DNA of 64,000 nucleotides from Bettongia penicillata ogilbyi (Eukaryota > Chordata > Mammalia > Diprotodontia > Potoroidae), in contig JAJHZJ010000009.1 in NCBI GenBank assembly GCA_023548195.1, forward strand, positions 7,587,399-7,651,398, read 5' to 3'. Positions 32,921 through 44,560 of this stretch are shown in pieces. The first letter of the stretch is position 1, and every line of letters begins with the position of its first letter. The position numbers were made by a program, and so were the translations under genes. The notes below the pieces were generated by a model. That model worked only from the letters and a program-made list of their open reading frames with translations. It was not told where the DNA came from and did not search any database.

Positions 32921-33840
32921 TCATGTTTCTCTTGATTTTTGTATTTGAAAGTCAAATTTTCTATTCAACACTGGTCTTTTCAACAAGAATGCTTGAAAGT
33001 CCTCTATTTCATAGCAGTTCCATTTTTTCCCCTGAAGTATTATACTCAGTTTTGCTGGGTAGGTGATTCTTGGTTTTAATCCTATCTCCTTGGACCTCTG
33101 GAATATATCATATTCCAAGGTCCCCAATCCGCAAGTGTAGAAGCTGCTAAATCTTGTTATCCTGATTGTGTTCCCTCAATACTTTGAATTGTTTCTTTCT
33201 GGCTGCTTATACTATTTTATCCTTGACCTGGGAATCCGGAATTTGGCTACAATATTTCTAGGATTTTCCTTTTGGAATCTCTTTTATGAGGTGATTGGCA
33301 GGTTCTTTCTATTTCTGTTTTACCCTCTGTTTCTAGAATATCAGGGAGGCTTTCTTGATAATTTCTTGATAGATGATGTCTAGGCTCTTTTTTTGATCAT
33401 AGCTTTCAGGTTGTTCAATAATTTTGAAATTATATCTCTTGAATCCATTTTCCAGGTCAGTTGTTTTTCCAATGAGATACTTCACATTGTCTTCCATTTT
33501 TTCATTCTTTTGGTTTTGTTTTATAATTTCTTGATTTCTCATAAAGTCATTAGCTTCCATTTGCTTCACTCTAATTTTGAAGGAATTATTTTCTTCGGTA
33601 TTTTCTGAACCTATTTTTCCTTTTGGTCCATTCTGCTTTTTAAGGCATTCATCTAATCCTTGTTTTTTGGGGGCCTCTTTTGCTATTTGGATCAGTCTAA
33701 TTTTAAAGTTGTTATTTTCTTCAGCATTTTTAGGTTCCTTTAGCAAGCTGTTGACTTGTTTCTCTTGCATCACTCTCATTTTTCTTCCTAATTTTTCATC
33801 TACTTCTCTTTATTTTCAAAATCCTTTTTGAGCTCTTCTA
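32921..33840 (-). pseudogene. HAL1 copy A ORF1 (L1 ORF1p-like)
   Basis: L1 ORF1p is an RNA-binding chaperone that coats LINE RNA. The 148-codon frame at 33333-33779 holds a coiled-coil-like heptad region rich in Glu/Lys/Asn with two similar segments (AEENNNFKIRLIQ and TEENNSFKIRVKQ), then DNVKYLIGKTTDLEN and the start of the RRM (FKIIEQPES). The C-terminal domain is in a different frame at 32921-33127: GLKPRITYPAKLSIILQGK and ALKE-type RPVLNRK. The frame changes and missing start show it is dead. Confidence 0.75.
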
Positions 33841-34004
33841 TGGCCTGAGATCAATAATTCATATTTTTCTTGGAGGTTTTGGATTCAGGAGTTTTGGCTT
33901 TGTTGTCTTCTAGTTGTATGTTCTGATCTCCCTCATAATCAGTGATGTGAGAAAATGGTTTTTCACAGAGAAAATAAGAATCTACAGACTGTTTCTCCCC
34001 CACT

Positions 34005-34005
<1 letters not shown>

Positions 34006-34044
<39 letters not shown>
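34006..34044. repeat. (CA)n microsatellite
   Basis: About 18 CA units near the 5' UTR of HAL1 copy A. Confidence 0.95.
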
Positions 34045-34046
<2 letters not shown>

Positions 34047-34740
34047 TTGCTCATTTTCCCAGCCAATTACTTGACTTTTGAGCTCTTTGTTATGTGGGAG
34101 ACTTCAGTAGTGGTTGCAACCTCCCGGAGCTAGGGTTGGAACTGGGGCCAGAATGTGCTTTCCTCTCAGCCAGATGAGAGACCCTTCCCATTGACTTTTG
34201 AAGCTGTCTTCAGCATTTGTGGGTTTAGATGTTCCAGATTGTCTCAGCCTGGAAATTTGCTTCAGTCTGTCATTTTGTGGCTTCTGCTGCTCTAGAATTT
34301 GTTTAGCATCATTTTTTACAGGTTTTTTGAGGAGTTTAGGGGGAGAACTCTAGCAGGTCCCTGCTTCAACTCCACCATCTTGGCTCTGCCCTTCCAGTTC
34401 TACTCTTTTAAAAAAAAAATTAGTATTTTATTTTTCCCTAGATAAATGTAAAAGCAATTTTAACATTGATTTTTAAAACTTTGACTTCCAAATTCTCTCC
34501 CTTCCTTCCTCCCCACTCCCCCTCATTGAGAAAGCAAGCAATTCAATATAGGTTATACATGTGTAGTCATACAAAACACTGCCATGATAGTCATATTGTG
34601 AAAGAGTATATTTCTTTCCATCCTATCCCCTCATTTATTCTATTGTCTCTCTCCTTTCACTCTATCCTTCCTTCAAAGTGGTTTGTTTTTTTTTGAGGGT
34701 TTTCTTTAGTAAGCTGTTGACTTATTTTTCATGTTTTTCT

Positions 34741-37238
34741 TTTTCTTTTTTTTAAATTCTAAATTATTTATTTATTTTTAGTTTTCAATATTCATTTCCA
34801 CAAGATTTTGAGTTCCAAATTTTCTCCCCATCTCTCCCTCTTCCCTCCATCCACCCCAACAGAGCATGCATTCTGATTACCCTTCCGCCAGTCTGCCCTC
34901 CTTTCTATCATACCTCTGCCTTCTCTTATCCCCATCCCCTCTTTTTTCTTGGAGGAAAAGATAGATTTCTATACCCCATTGCCTGTATATCTTATTTCCC
35001 AGTTGCATGCAAAAACAATTTTTACATTGCCTTTTAAAACTTTGAGTTCCAACTTCTCTCCCTCCCTCCCTTCCCACTCATCTCCACTGAGAAGGCAAGC
35101 AATTTGATATATATATACATGTGTAGTTATGCAGAAGACTTCCATAAAAATCATATTGTGGAAGACTACCTATATTTTTCTCCATCCTATCCTGTCCCCC
35201 ACCATTTATTTTATTCTCTCTTTTTACCCTATCCCTCCTTAAAAGTATTTACTTCTAATTATGCCCTCCTCCCATTTGTCCTCCCTTTTATCATTCTGCC
35301 CTTCCCCTGCTTATCCCCTTCTCTCCTGCTTTCTTGTAGGGAAAGATAGAGTTTCATAGCAAATTGAATATGCATGTCATTCCCCCCTTAAGCTAAATGT
35401 AATAAGGGTAAGGTTCACTTTTTCCCTCTCACCCCTCCTCTCTTCCCTTCCATTGAAAAGGCTTTTTCAACTCATTCTGTGCCCTCCATCTATGTGTATA
35501 TAATCCCTCCAACTGCCCTAGTACTGAGAAAAGTCTCAAGAGTTATAAATATTATCTTTCTATGTAGGAATGTAAACAGTTTAACTTTAGTAAGTCCCTT
35601 ATGATTTTTCTTTCCTGCTTACCTTTTCATACTTCCCTTGATTCTTGTGTTTGAAAATCATTTTCTATTCAGTTCTGATCTTTTCATCAAGAATGCTTGA
35701 AATTCCTCTATTTCATTGAATGACAAATTTTTCCCTTGAAGTATTATATTCAGTTTTTCTGGGTAGGTGATTCTTGGTTTTAATCCTAGTTGCTTTGACT
35801 TCTGGAATATCATATTCTAAGATCTTCAGTCCCTTAAGGTAGAAGCTGCTAGATCTTGTGTTATCCTGATTGTATTTCCACAATACTCCAGTTGTTTCTT
35901 TATGGTTGCTTGACCTGGGAGCTCTGGAATTTGACTACAATATTCCTAGGAGTTTTCCTTCTGGGATATCTTTCAGGATATGATTGGTGAATTTTTTCAA
36001 TATTTATGTTACTGTCTGGTTCTAGAATATCAGGGCAGTTTTCCTTGATAATTTCTTGAAAGATGGTATCTAGGTTCCTTTTTTTATCATGGCTTTCAGG
36101 TAGTCCTATAATTTTTAGATTGTCTCTCCTGGATCTAATTTCCAGGTCAGTTGTTTTTCCAATGAGATATTTCACATCGTCTGCTATTTTTTCATACCTT
36201 TGATTTTCTTTTATAATTTCTTGATTTTTCATAGTCATTAGCTTCCATATGCTCTGTTCAAATCTTTAAGGAATTATTTTCTTCAATGAGCTTGTGGATC
36301 TCATTTTCCATCTGACCAATTCTGCTTTTTAGGGCATTCTTCTCTTCATTGGCTTTTTGGATCTCTATTGTCATTTGGGTTAGTCTATTACAGTATTATT
36401 TTCCTCAGCGTTTTTTTGGGCCTCCTTTACTAAGTAGTTGACTCATTTTTCACAATTTTCTTGCATCACTCTTATTTTTCTTCCCAACTTTTGCTCCATT
36501 TCTCTTACTTGATTTTTAAAATCCTTTGTGAGCTCTTCCATGTCCTGAGATCAATTCATATTTGTCTTGGAGGCTTTGGATGGAGGAGCTTTGACTTCCT
36601 TGTCTTCTGTTTGCATATTTTGGTCTTTCTTGTCACCAAAGTAAGATTCTATAGTTTGATTCTTTTTCTAGTTTTTGCTCATTTCCCCAGCCATTGACTT
36701 GACTTTTGAGCTCTTTGCAAGGTAGATCTCTGCTTCCAGTGGGGGTTGGGGAGGGGTGTACTGTCAGCTGCTCGATCGCCCCACAATCTGTGGTCCTAGA
36801 GCTCCAGAAACAGTCGCTGTCTCTGCCACTGCTGCTGCTGTGGCTACTGCAACGTCCTCCATCCCCTCCCCCATTCACTGCCCTGGGGCTGGGCTGGACC
36901 ACTGCACTTTCCCACACTGGTCCCACAGGTTTTTACCACTGACTTTCCAATATGTCCTCACTGTTTTGGGATCCTGAAGTCTGGAAACTGCCACAGTTGT
37001 GAAAGATTCAGTCTCCCCAAAGCCTGTTCAGGTCCTGTCTGTGCCAGCACAGCCCATGTTGGACTGCACCCTGCCACTGGGTGGCATGACAGACACTTCC
37101 CAGTGAACTTCCAGGCTGTCTTGTGGGTTCTGTAGCTCTAGAATTTGTTTAGAGTCATGTTTTACAGATATTTGGTTGGGCTTGGGGACAGTGCTACAGA
37201 AAATGCTTGCTGTTACTCTGCCCTCTTGGCTCTGCCCC
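34741..37238 (-). mobile_element. HAL1 copy C, full length, nested in copy B
   Basis: 5' end ggggcagagccaagagggc (about 37219-37237 on the minus strand), a GC-richer 5' UTR around 36730-37200, ORF1 at about 36560-35560, a 3' UTR with tgcatgcaa and cattgcctgtat text, and an A-rich end at 34741. Same length and layout as copy A. Confidence 0.8.
35560..36560 (-). pseudogene. HAL1 copy C ORF1 (L1 ORF1p-like)
   Basis: The open part (35900-36238) reads DDVKYLIGKTTDLEI, RRDNLKIIGLPESHD, FQEIIKENCPDI, IEKIHQSYPERYP and RKTPRNIVVKF. These are the hallmarks of the L1 ORF1p RRM in the expected order. The C-terminal domain follows out of frame (GNTIRITQDLAASTLR then ITYP-type text near 35690-35890). The coiled coil lies upstream to about 36560 with frame breaks. 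Confidence 0.8.
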
Positions 37239-38372
37239 ATTTTTTCATATTTTTCTTGTATTGCTCTCATTTCTCTTCCTAATTTTTCCTCTACTCATTT
37301 TACTTGATTTTCAAAATCCTTTTTGAGCTCTTCCATGCCCTGAGAGCAATTCATATTTTTTTTGAGACTTTGGATATAGGAACTTTGATTTTGTCTTCTT
37401 CTGTGAGTGGGTTTTGATCTTCCTTGTCATCAAAGTAAGTTTCTATAGTCAGAGGTTTTTTCCCCATTGTTTTGCATATTTTTCCAGCTTATTACCTGAC
37501 TTTTTTTTAACTCTTTGTTAAGGTAGGGCTCTGCTTCTAATATTGAGGAGAAACTGTCCCAAGTTTCAGGACTTTTGTGCAGCTGTTTTCAGAGATACTC
37601 CTAGGGACCTTTATGTTTTGAGTTCTTCCAAGGTGGTATGATTTAATGAGAGGTGTTTACTCCTCTCCAGGCCTGTACTTTGGTCTGTGAACAACCTCAA
37701 GCTCTCTTACCTGTCATGAAACTATGAGGAGGGTACCCTCTCCATTGCTGCTACAATCTCTGTTGTGCTAGTGTTGTTTCTAGCCCAGAAACTGCCACCC
37801 AGGACTGATATCCAGATCCAAGTATGTGCAAAGCAACCAAGTCCTGCTTCAGTGCTAGCAAAGAGCTCCCTATAATCTCCTTCTGACCACTTGTTTGATC
37901 CCATTACTGTATGTGGGTTGAGAGTTCTAGAAGCAGGCACTGCCATTGATGATTCACTCATTCCCAAGACCTGCACCTGTTTTGCTGGAGCTGGAACCAT
38001 GATGGCATGGCTTGCACTGAACTGTGCTCCTCTCTCATCTTTCCTGCTTTCTATGGTGTCTGTGCGATGAGAAGTCTTTAAACTGCCACTGCTGCCCATG
38101 ATTCAGTCCCCTGAGACCTGCTCCAATACAGGTCAGTACTGGTAAGGCCTGTGCTAGACTCTGCTCCTCTCTCAGCCTGGTGCAACAGACCTTTCCTGTC
38201 AACCCTCCAGGTTGTCTTGGGCTGGAAATTTGTTTCATTCTGTCCTTTTGTGGGTTCTGATGCTCCAGAATTTGTTTAGAATCATATTTTTGAAGTATTT
38301 GGAGGGTTTGGGGGAGAGCTCAGGAGGGTCCCTGCCTTTACTCTACCTTCTTGACTCCACCTCCTGAAGAAT

Positions 38373-38990
38373 CTTTTAAATGAAATCCTTGCTCACTCAG
38401 AATGATCCAGATTAACTAGCCACAGTGGAAAAGTCAAGTGGATGAAGACTATCTATTGTCCAAAGTATCATATTCAGTTAGATGGACAACCCAAAGACCC
38501 AGCCCATTATGTGTGTACATAAGCATAGATGTATATATGCACAATACCTACATACTTATATATGTACGTGTGTGTACACATTTATGAGTATGTATACACA
38601 AGGCATGAGCTCCTTGTATATATGTATGTATGTATACATATTAGATAGTCTGACTGTACAATAAGCTAGATAAAGAACTGAAGAGGAGGAAGATGGTGGG
38701 TTGGATTGTCTTTAGGAAATTGTGCAATAATTTTAATGACCCCAACTTTCTTGCTAAAACAAAGATACATCTTTTTAACATTAATTTTTGGTGATACAAA
38801 TTACCTACAAATCATGGAAAACCATAGTCTCTAAGAATTTAAGCTGTAGGTCACCCAAAAGGCAATGGAGAGGGTTATGGGGAGTTACAAGAAGCTAATA
38901 ACATGTGAGTAAGAGTAAAGGAGAAACAGCATAAAGGATATCAGGGAAAGGTGTGATCAGAAATAAGTGGTTTTTGAGAGTGAAGGATAA
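38373..38990 (+). mobile_element. RTE LINE reverse transcriptase, 3' half
   Basis: The frame from 38373 (LLNEILAHSE, a stop, then KVKWMKTIYCPKYHIQLDGQ) matches the RTE region after the RT catalytic motif. Then gaactgaagaggaggaagat, gttggattgtctttaggaaa and the block acaaatcatggaaaacca at about 38806 continue the C-terminal part. An AT-rich repeat lies at about 38505-38645. Confidence 0.75.
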
Positions 38991-40319
38991 TGAGTGGATA
39001 GAATGCATATTAACCGGTACTCGTGCCATGTCAAGAGACCTAGTATAATGTTAAGGGAATTTGGAGATCTTCCCTGCCCACATAGAGCCCTGGCCCAGAG
39101 CTAATCACACTGAGCTACAGGGAGTTTCCAACTGATGGGACACAAGGATTTTCAAGCCCCTCAGCACTCAGCCAATCAGATGCCGAGTCTTTGTTATATA
39201 TTCTGAGAGTTTGGTGTTTTGCTTTGGGGGTTTCACTTATGAGAAGGACCTTTTGATTTCCTGGATGGGACTCTGAGTAGCCATTTGTCAAGACCCCCCA
39301 CACACAACTACTCAGCTGTTGCTGATACTCCTCCATCCCATGGTGTATGAAGGTAGTTGAATGACTTTGATCTGATAGTAGGAGCCCTATCTGTTGAACC
39401 TATATGCTAATTTTTCTGCTTGTATTTTCTATACTCCTTTCTGTAGTTACAAGATTGTTGACCCCTTTAAAGTTTTCTTTCCTTTAGCAAAGAAGATCAA
39501 AGATCCTATGCTAACAGCCATCCTGGATGTGCTAGGGTGCTTGCTGTTACACCTAGTGGGAAGCCACTAGCATGTTGAATAGACTGCTTACGGAGTGTTT
39601 ATGAGGCAACATATACAACTGTCACTCAGGATGAGGTGCCATGGAAAAATTGGTAGCTGGACCATTGGAAGAAGTCTTCACCCCAATGCAACCACAGGTT
39701 CTTTGAAGTTGGCAGAATCAAAGTCCACTGCATCCCTAAGCATGGAACATACTATGTGGTTCCCCATTTTGTCTACTCTTAGTCTCAGATCTAACCAGAA
39801 AAACTGTCCCTTCTCTGAAGAAACTAAACTAGAAGGTACATTTTCCTAGGATCAAACCATAGACCAATCGCCAAGCAAAATAAATTACATTGTTATATAC
39901 GTTACAAAGAAATGTAGAAAGAACTGCTATCAATTTGCATGTAGCCAAGGTAATTCACAAAACCATCCCTAGGACTAAACCATCCCTTCAGTCTAATGTT
40001 CTATATGTAGAAAATCCTTGTTCTTAGAACAAGCAAAATCTGCCAGGAAATATCTGCCTATCTAATACATCTTAGCACTGAACCAGCATTTAGACTGAGG
40101 CATGCCATCTTTCGTATTATTCTAAGGGCTTTACAAAGTTCATAGTGCATCTTCTCACAGTATTCTAGGGAAATATTTTATAGAAATGGAGTAAAATCAG
40201 GGACCATGAAGTTAGCTTGTTAGTATTGATTGGCCAGCTCTTGCTGTGTGTTAAAGTCACTCAATGATATTTCAGTTGAATATTTTCAGATCTATCTCCT
40301 ATAATTTATTTTTTTCTCC
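38991..40319. other. Unassigned stretch, LTR-like promoter motifs
   Basis: No recognised family. CCAATCA at 39172-39178 and TATATA at 39195-39200 sit 16 bp apart. No open frame with recognisable features. Confidence 0.3.
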
Positions 40320-40550
40320 TATAACTTCTTAAGAATAAGGACTTGGTCTGTGATTTTACTGATATAGGAAACTCCCAGAGGAGGGAATTGACTTTCCTGA
40401 GGCAGGTCATCATCTTCTTTGCCATTGAGAGTCTTGGAGCATTGCCTAGGGCATTGAGAGACTCTGATTTGTCCAGGGTCATGCAGTGAGAAAAGGTCAA
40501 GGTGTGATTTGAACTCAGCCTTTCTAGCTTTCCTTTACCCTATGCAGCTT
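40320..40550 (-). mobile_element. MIR-variant SINE, near complete
   Basis: gatataggaaactcccagag, gaggcaggtcatcatcttct, agtcttggagcattgcctag, gtgtgatttgaactcagcc. Confidence 0.75.
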
Positions 40551-41023
40551 CTTATTAAATAAGAGTAAAACAGAAAGGAAAGGAATGAAAAATTGAGGGA
40601 AAAGGGAAAATTCAATAGAAGTCGTATAGAACAAAACAGTAATACAAAAAATGAAAATTCCAATAACAAGGATATTGTTTAGTGTATAAGACCAATCACA
40701 GAATGTTGAAGCCAGACAACATTTAGAGAACATTAGGTCCAATCCCATCAATGGTCTTCCCATCCAAAGACCTCAGGATGGAACCTTAAAGACTTAAAGC
40801 TCTGCCTAGAACACTTGGTTAAAGTGGGACCAGCATTACTTCTTCACTATATCGTCTCTAACCTAGTGTGTCACATGGGTTACTATGCTAACACATGGTG
40901 TTTTCTTTTTCCTGAAACAAAATATCATCACCTGATCTTAGTTAAGTAACTGTGAACTTGTAAAAGTCTGTTTGTTGCTCCCCAGAGAACCATTTGAATG
41001 GGTTTTCCGATGAACTTACACAT
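40551..41023. other. Unassigned; small MIR remnant possible
   Basis: A MIR-like piece at about 40695-40760 (aacattaggtccaatccca); nothing else recognised. Confidence 0.3.
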
Positions 41024-41215
41024 ACAAACACTTTGCAATGTTTGCTTAATTATTTCTCACAGCTTCATTGTGAGGGATATTCACAGTTTCCTCTACCTAA
41101 TTATTTTACAGATGGGTAAACTGATATCTAGAGAGTGGGTCATTGCCAAGTCTTCCTAGGACGTCAATATGAGTGATGAAAATAAAGTCCATTCCTCTAC
41201 AGTTCAGGTTCCCTT
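41024..41215 (-). mobile_element. MIR SINE
   Basis: aaacactttgcaatgtttgc, agcttcattgtgagggatat, ttttacagatgggtaaactg. Confidence 0.65.
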
Positions 41216-42299
41216 CAGTCTAATGTCTTATAGGTATGTTCTAAACAGAAAGCATGTGCAGTATTCAGAGATCTGACATTTCAAGCCAAGCCCAAGTCAT
41301 TAGATGCTGGGGTTCATTTGTGTTTGGCCAGAGATGAGGTAATCTTACTTTTTAAAAAAAGACACACACCGTTTCAGCATCTGGACCACCTGCAAATTTC
41401 AGATATTTAGAAGTATGGAGTTAGTAGATTCAGAGACATAACTAGCATGTGCCAAAAGAAAATTTGCTCCAGGGTACAAATATTTTGCAAGGCCAAGATT
41501 TGGGAAAGGGATGATGTCTTGTGCTTCCTCCCTTTCTCTTCAAGAGGATGTACTTCTTCCCTTGGTGATCTTAAGCTCTTACCCTAGGGTTCTCCCCTGT
41601 GGTTATCACCACTAGGGCCCCACTTCCATGGTACCCTTCTTTTGGATCTGCCCTCATTCCCTCTCCCAATACAATTGAATTTGTGGTAGAACCACTTTGT
41701 GCTGCTGTTATCATTAATTCCACCCTCCTCAACTCTCTGTCTCTCTCTCTCCATCTTTTGTCTCAAGTGAAAAAAATTCTAATCATGTCCTTGAATCTAT
41801 TTAAAAGAGGAATATTGTGTTCCTAGGAAAGGACTTTAAAATTTTGCAATTAAAAAGAAAAACTACTAATAAAAATGCTTTCTGTGTTTAATTTACTTCC
41901 AAAATCCTGAAAAACTATTCAGGACTCTTCTTTATTTCTAATGAAGTTTATCCTAACTCAGGGCCTTAAAAATATAAGTAAGAAGTACTGGCAAGTTTGT
42001 TCAATTGACAATGGGAAGTAGAGAACCTGTCCATCCCCCTCACAGTTAAGTGTCAAGCCTTAGAATCAATGGAGAAATAGAGTTGCTACATTTATATTTT
42101 AACCTCATTTTGTAGGTGAAGGAGCTAGAGTGGACAGTCATAAAGAGAATATTCAGGCACAAGAGACTGTCAAAGGCAAGAAATAGCTTATGAAGGGAGT
42201 TTCTACAGGCAGTAAAGAAAGAAGAATGGGAGCTGTTAAAAAAAAAGGGATGGATAAAAACCAGTGAAAAATAGAACCCCTGATGAAAGTGTAGTTGTC
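41216..42299. other. Unique non-coding stretch
   Basis: No repeat or gene recognised. Confidence 0.4.
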
Positions 42300-42421
42300 A
42301 AGGCAAGGGAAAGGATGAAAAAAGGGAAAGGAATAAGTCAAAGAAAGGAAAGGAAATGGAAGGAAAAGGAAAAGAAAGGAAGGGAAGGGAACAGGAGGGA
42401 AGGGAGAGGAAGGAAAGGAAG
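42300..42421. repeat. Imperfect (GGAAA)n polypurine tract
   Basis: gaaaggaaaggaaatggaag and related units; low-complexity frames on both strands. Confidence 0.85.
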
Positions 42422-43661
42422 TATAACTTTCTGGGGGAATGGGTGCATGATGCAGTATTTTTCCAAAGCTCTCAGGGGCAACCATATCAACCCCTACCCC
42501 TCTTCGCTACTGGTTTATCTCCTTAGTCATTCTTTCTTTCTAGGTTCAAAGACAGTCTTGTAGATATACCCTGGAATATCATCAGGACCTTACCAAAATT
42601 GCAGAAACTTTTGCTCTAATTTACTTAGCTCTGATGCTAGAATAGCACAAGAGCAGTAATTTCTCTCATGAGAGATCTTCCTCTCTCACAAGGTTAAACT
42701 GCACTTATAGGCTTAGGGTAGATTACTAATAATGACCATATTAGCAGTATCAAGTAACATAAAAATGCAGATAGATATTCAAACACCTTCTCATCGAGTC
42801 TGAGGGGTGGGAGTAGAGTTTGAAGAAAGGGATTTAGACTTAAATTCAGAAAATCAGAAGGAAGAAATGAACTGTTGGAAGAACTTCACTTAGAAAAAAT
42901 GGGGGCAAGGGAAGGAAAAATGGAATTATTTCCCATATCAGCTATTCTAAACCTTCTCTTTCATTTTAAGTGCTTAACACCTCCCAATCCCACCTTTCCC
43001 TTATCAAAAACCAAAATTATCTGCTCTGGATTCTCTTTTTCCCTACTCTACATCTCAACAAGAGGAAAAGAATATTTCTTCTTAAGGAGCAGACTTTCCT
43101 TCTTTCAAACTCAAGGTCTCCAAGGCCTCTTCTATTTCTAAATCTATGAGTCTTCCCTTCCCTTCATTTTCCTTCTTTTATTCCTTCCTTTTTCATATCC
43201 TTCCTTCCAAAAAAGGTACACCTGTTGCTTGCAGAGGTTGTCTTGACCATGTTGTACTTTTTCCCAATCCCCTCCTTTCTTTTCCCAGAGCTTTACCAGT
43301 TGATCATTTTCTATCTTTTTTCATTCTCTCCTTACCTAGGACTGTTTTTGTAGTCTATAAACATTCTCAGATTGCCTTCATCCTTCAAAAAATTTCACAT
43401 GCTTTTACCATCCTCAAAAGTTAATAAAACATTATATTTTAAGTGGCAAATAAAGATTAGATGTGTTGCAAAAATTTAGAAGGAGAGAGTAATATGAGCT
43501 GAAGTGGTTGGGAGATATTTCATGAAGAAATAAATTTCATTTATTTAATTTAAATTTATTTAATTTAAAAAAATTTCATGTAGCTTGACCTGAGCTCTCC
43601 ACAATCCATCCCTAACACTGGGCATGCATGCTAGGCTGCAACAGTTCTACATGATGCAGTG
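42422..43661. other. Unassigned, pyrimidine-rich in part
   Basis: 43140-43430 is C/T-rich and could be eroded sense L2, but no landmark is firm. 43530-43570 is an AT-rich short duplication. Confidence 0.3.
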
Positions 43662-44150
43662 ATAGTGTCGGTCCCACACCCATAAAATTGACAAAAATGA
43701 AAAAATCAACAAACTTAATGATGGTGTAGTTGAGGAGAAACAGATGTACTCTTTCATTGCTAATGGAGTTTAAACTAGTAAGGTCTTTTATTGAGACCAA
43801 TCTGGTAGAACATGGCAAAAGTTAAAAAGACAATTATATTATTTGACTCAATGATTCCATTTTTGGAAATATCCCCTGAAATTGTTATTAAAAAACAAAT
43901 ATCTTCTCAAAAATATTTCATAACAGTCTTATTTCTAATTATACAAAAATAGAAGCAACTTCAATATTCTGTAATGGAATAAATAAAAGGTAGCATATTG
44001 ATATAATACAATACAATTATTTAATCAATGCTGAGTATGGTCATACCAAAATATAGAAATGCCTTTATTAAATAATGCTCAGTGGAAACAAGTAGAATCA
44101 GAAAAACAGGGCCCATGCCATCTAGAGTCGTACAAGAAAAAGTGAATGAG
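43662..44150 (+). mobile_element. L1 LINE 3' region
   Basis: ttgacaaaaatgaaaaaatc, ctctttcattgctaatggag, aatgattccatttttggaaa, ataacagtcttatttctaat, gtggaaacaagtagaatcag. These are the same 3' landmarks as at 48672-49283. Confidence 0.75.
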
Positions 44151-44317
44151 AAGGAATAGATAAAATAACCCTAGTCAAAACTTATAGAGAGTGGCTAAAA
44201 AGTAATTCGGAGATTTTGTGCTTCAGAATTAATTTATTTAAATGAAAAGTTGATTCAAAGTAAGCTTAAATGATTGCATTGAAGACTATTGTTGTTTATG
44301 TCAGTTTTTAAAATGAG

Positions 44318-44560
44318 ATTGAGTGCTTGCCATGGAGTCGGGAAGACCTAAGTTCAAATCCAGTCTCCTACATTAAATAGCTATGTAACCCTGGGCAAGT
44401 CACTTAAACTCTGCCTCTGTTTCCTCAGTTGCAAAATGCAGATAATCATGAAACCTAACTCACAGGGTTGTCATAAGGATCATATAAGATAATATTTATA
44501 AAGCACTCAACACCACGTCTGGCACATAATAGGTGTCTAATAAGTACTTTTTCCCTATCC
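44318..44560 (+). mobile_element. MIR/WSINE-type SINE, near complete
   Basis: gagtcgggaagacctaagtt, tcaaatccagtctcctacat, gtaaccctgggcaagtcact, gataatatttataaagcact, ggcacataataggtgtct. Confidence 0.85.

Larger units (their letters stand above)
31865..34396 (-). mobile_element. HAL1 copy A, full length
   Basis: About 2.5 kb on the minus strand: 5' UTR starting gcagagccaagatggtgg (near 34372-34389), ORF1, then a 3' UTR ending in the A-rich tail at 31865. There is no room for and no trace of ORF2 (reverse transcriptase/endonuclease), which is the half-L1 organisation. Microsatellites at 32679-32797 and 34006-34044 sit inside it. Confidence 0.8.
31842..38364 (-). mobile_element. Nest of three HAL1 copies
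   Basis: Outer copy B: tail 31842-31864, 3' UTR 34411-34695, ORF1 start region 34696-34740 and 37257-37330, 5' UTR to 38364. B lacks the RNA-binding and C-terminal parts of ORF1, so it is internally deleted. Copy A (31865-34396) sits in B's A-tail; copy C (34741-37238) sits in B's ORF1. Candidate TSDs: TGAAGAAT at 31834-31841 and 38365-38372 for B; gtt(t/c)tactctttta at 31851-31864 and 34397-34410 for A; 34724-34740 and 37239-37256 for C. Confidence 0.8.

Noticed and set aside
33333..33779. 148-codon frame as a host gene
   Set aside because: It is HAL1 ORF1 coiled coil and the start of the RRM, with the C-terminal domain out of frame.
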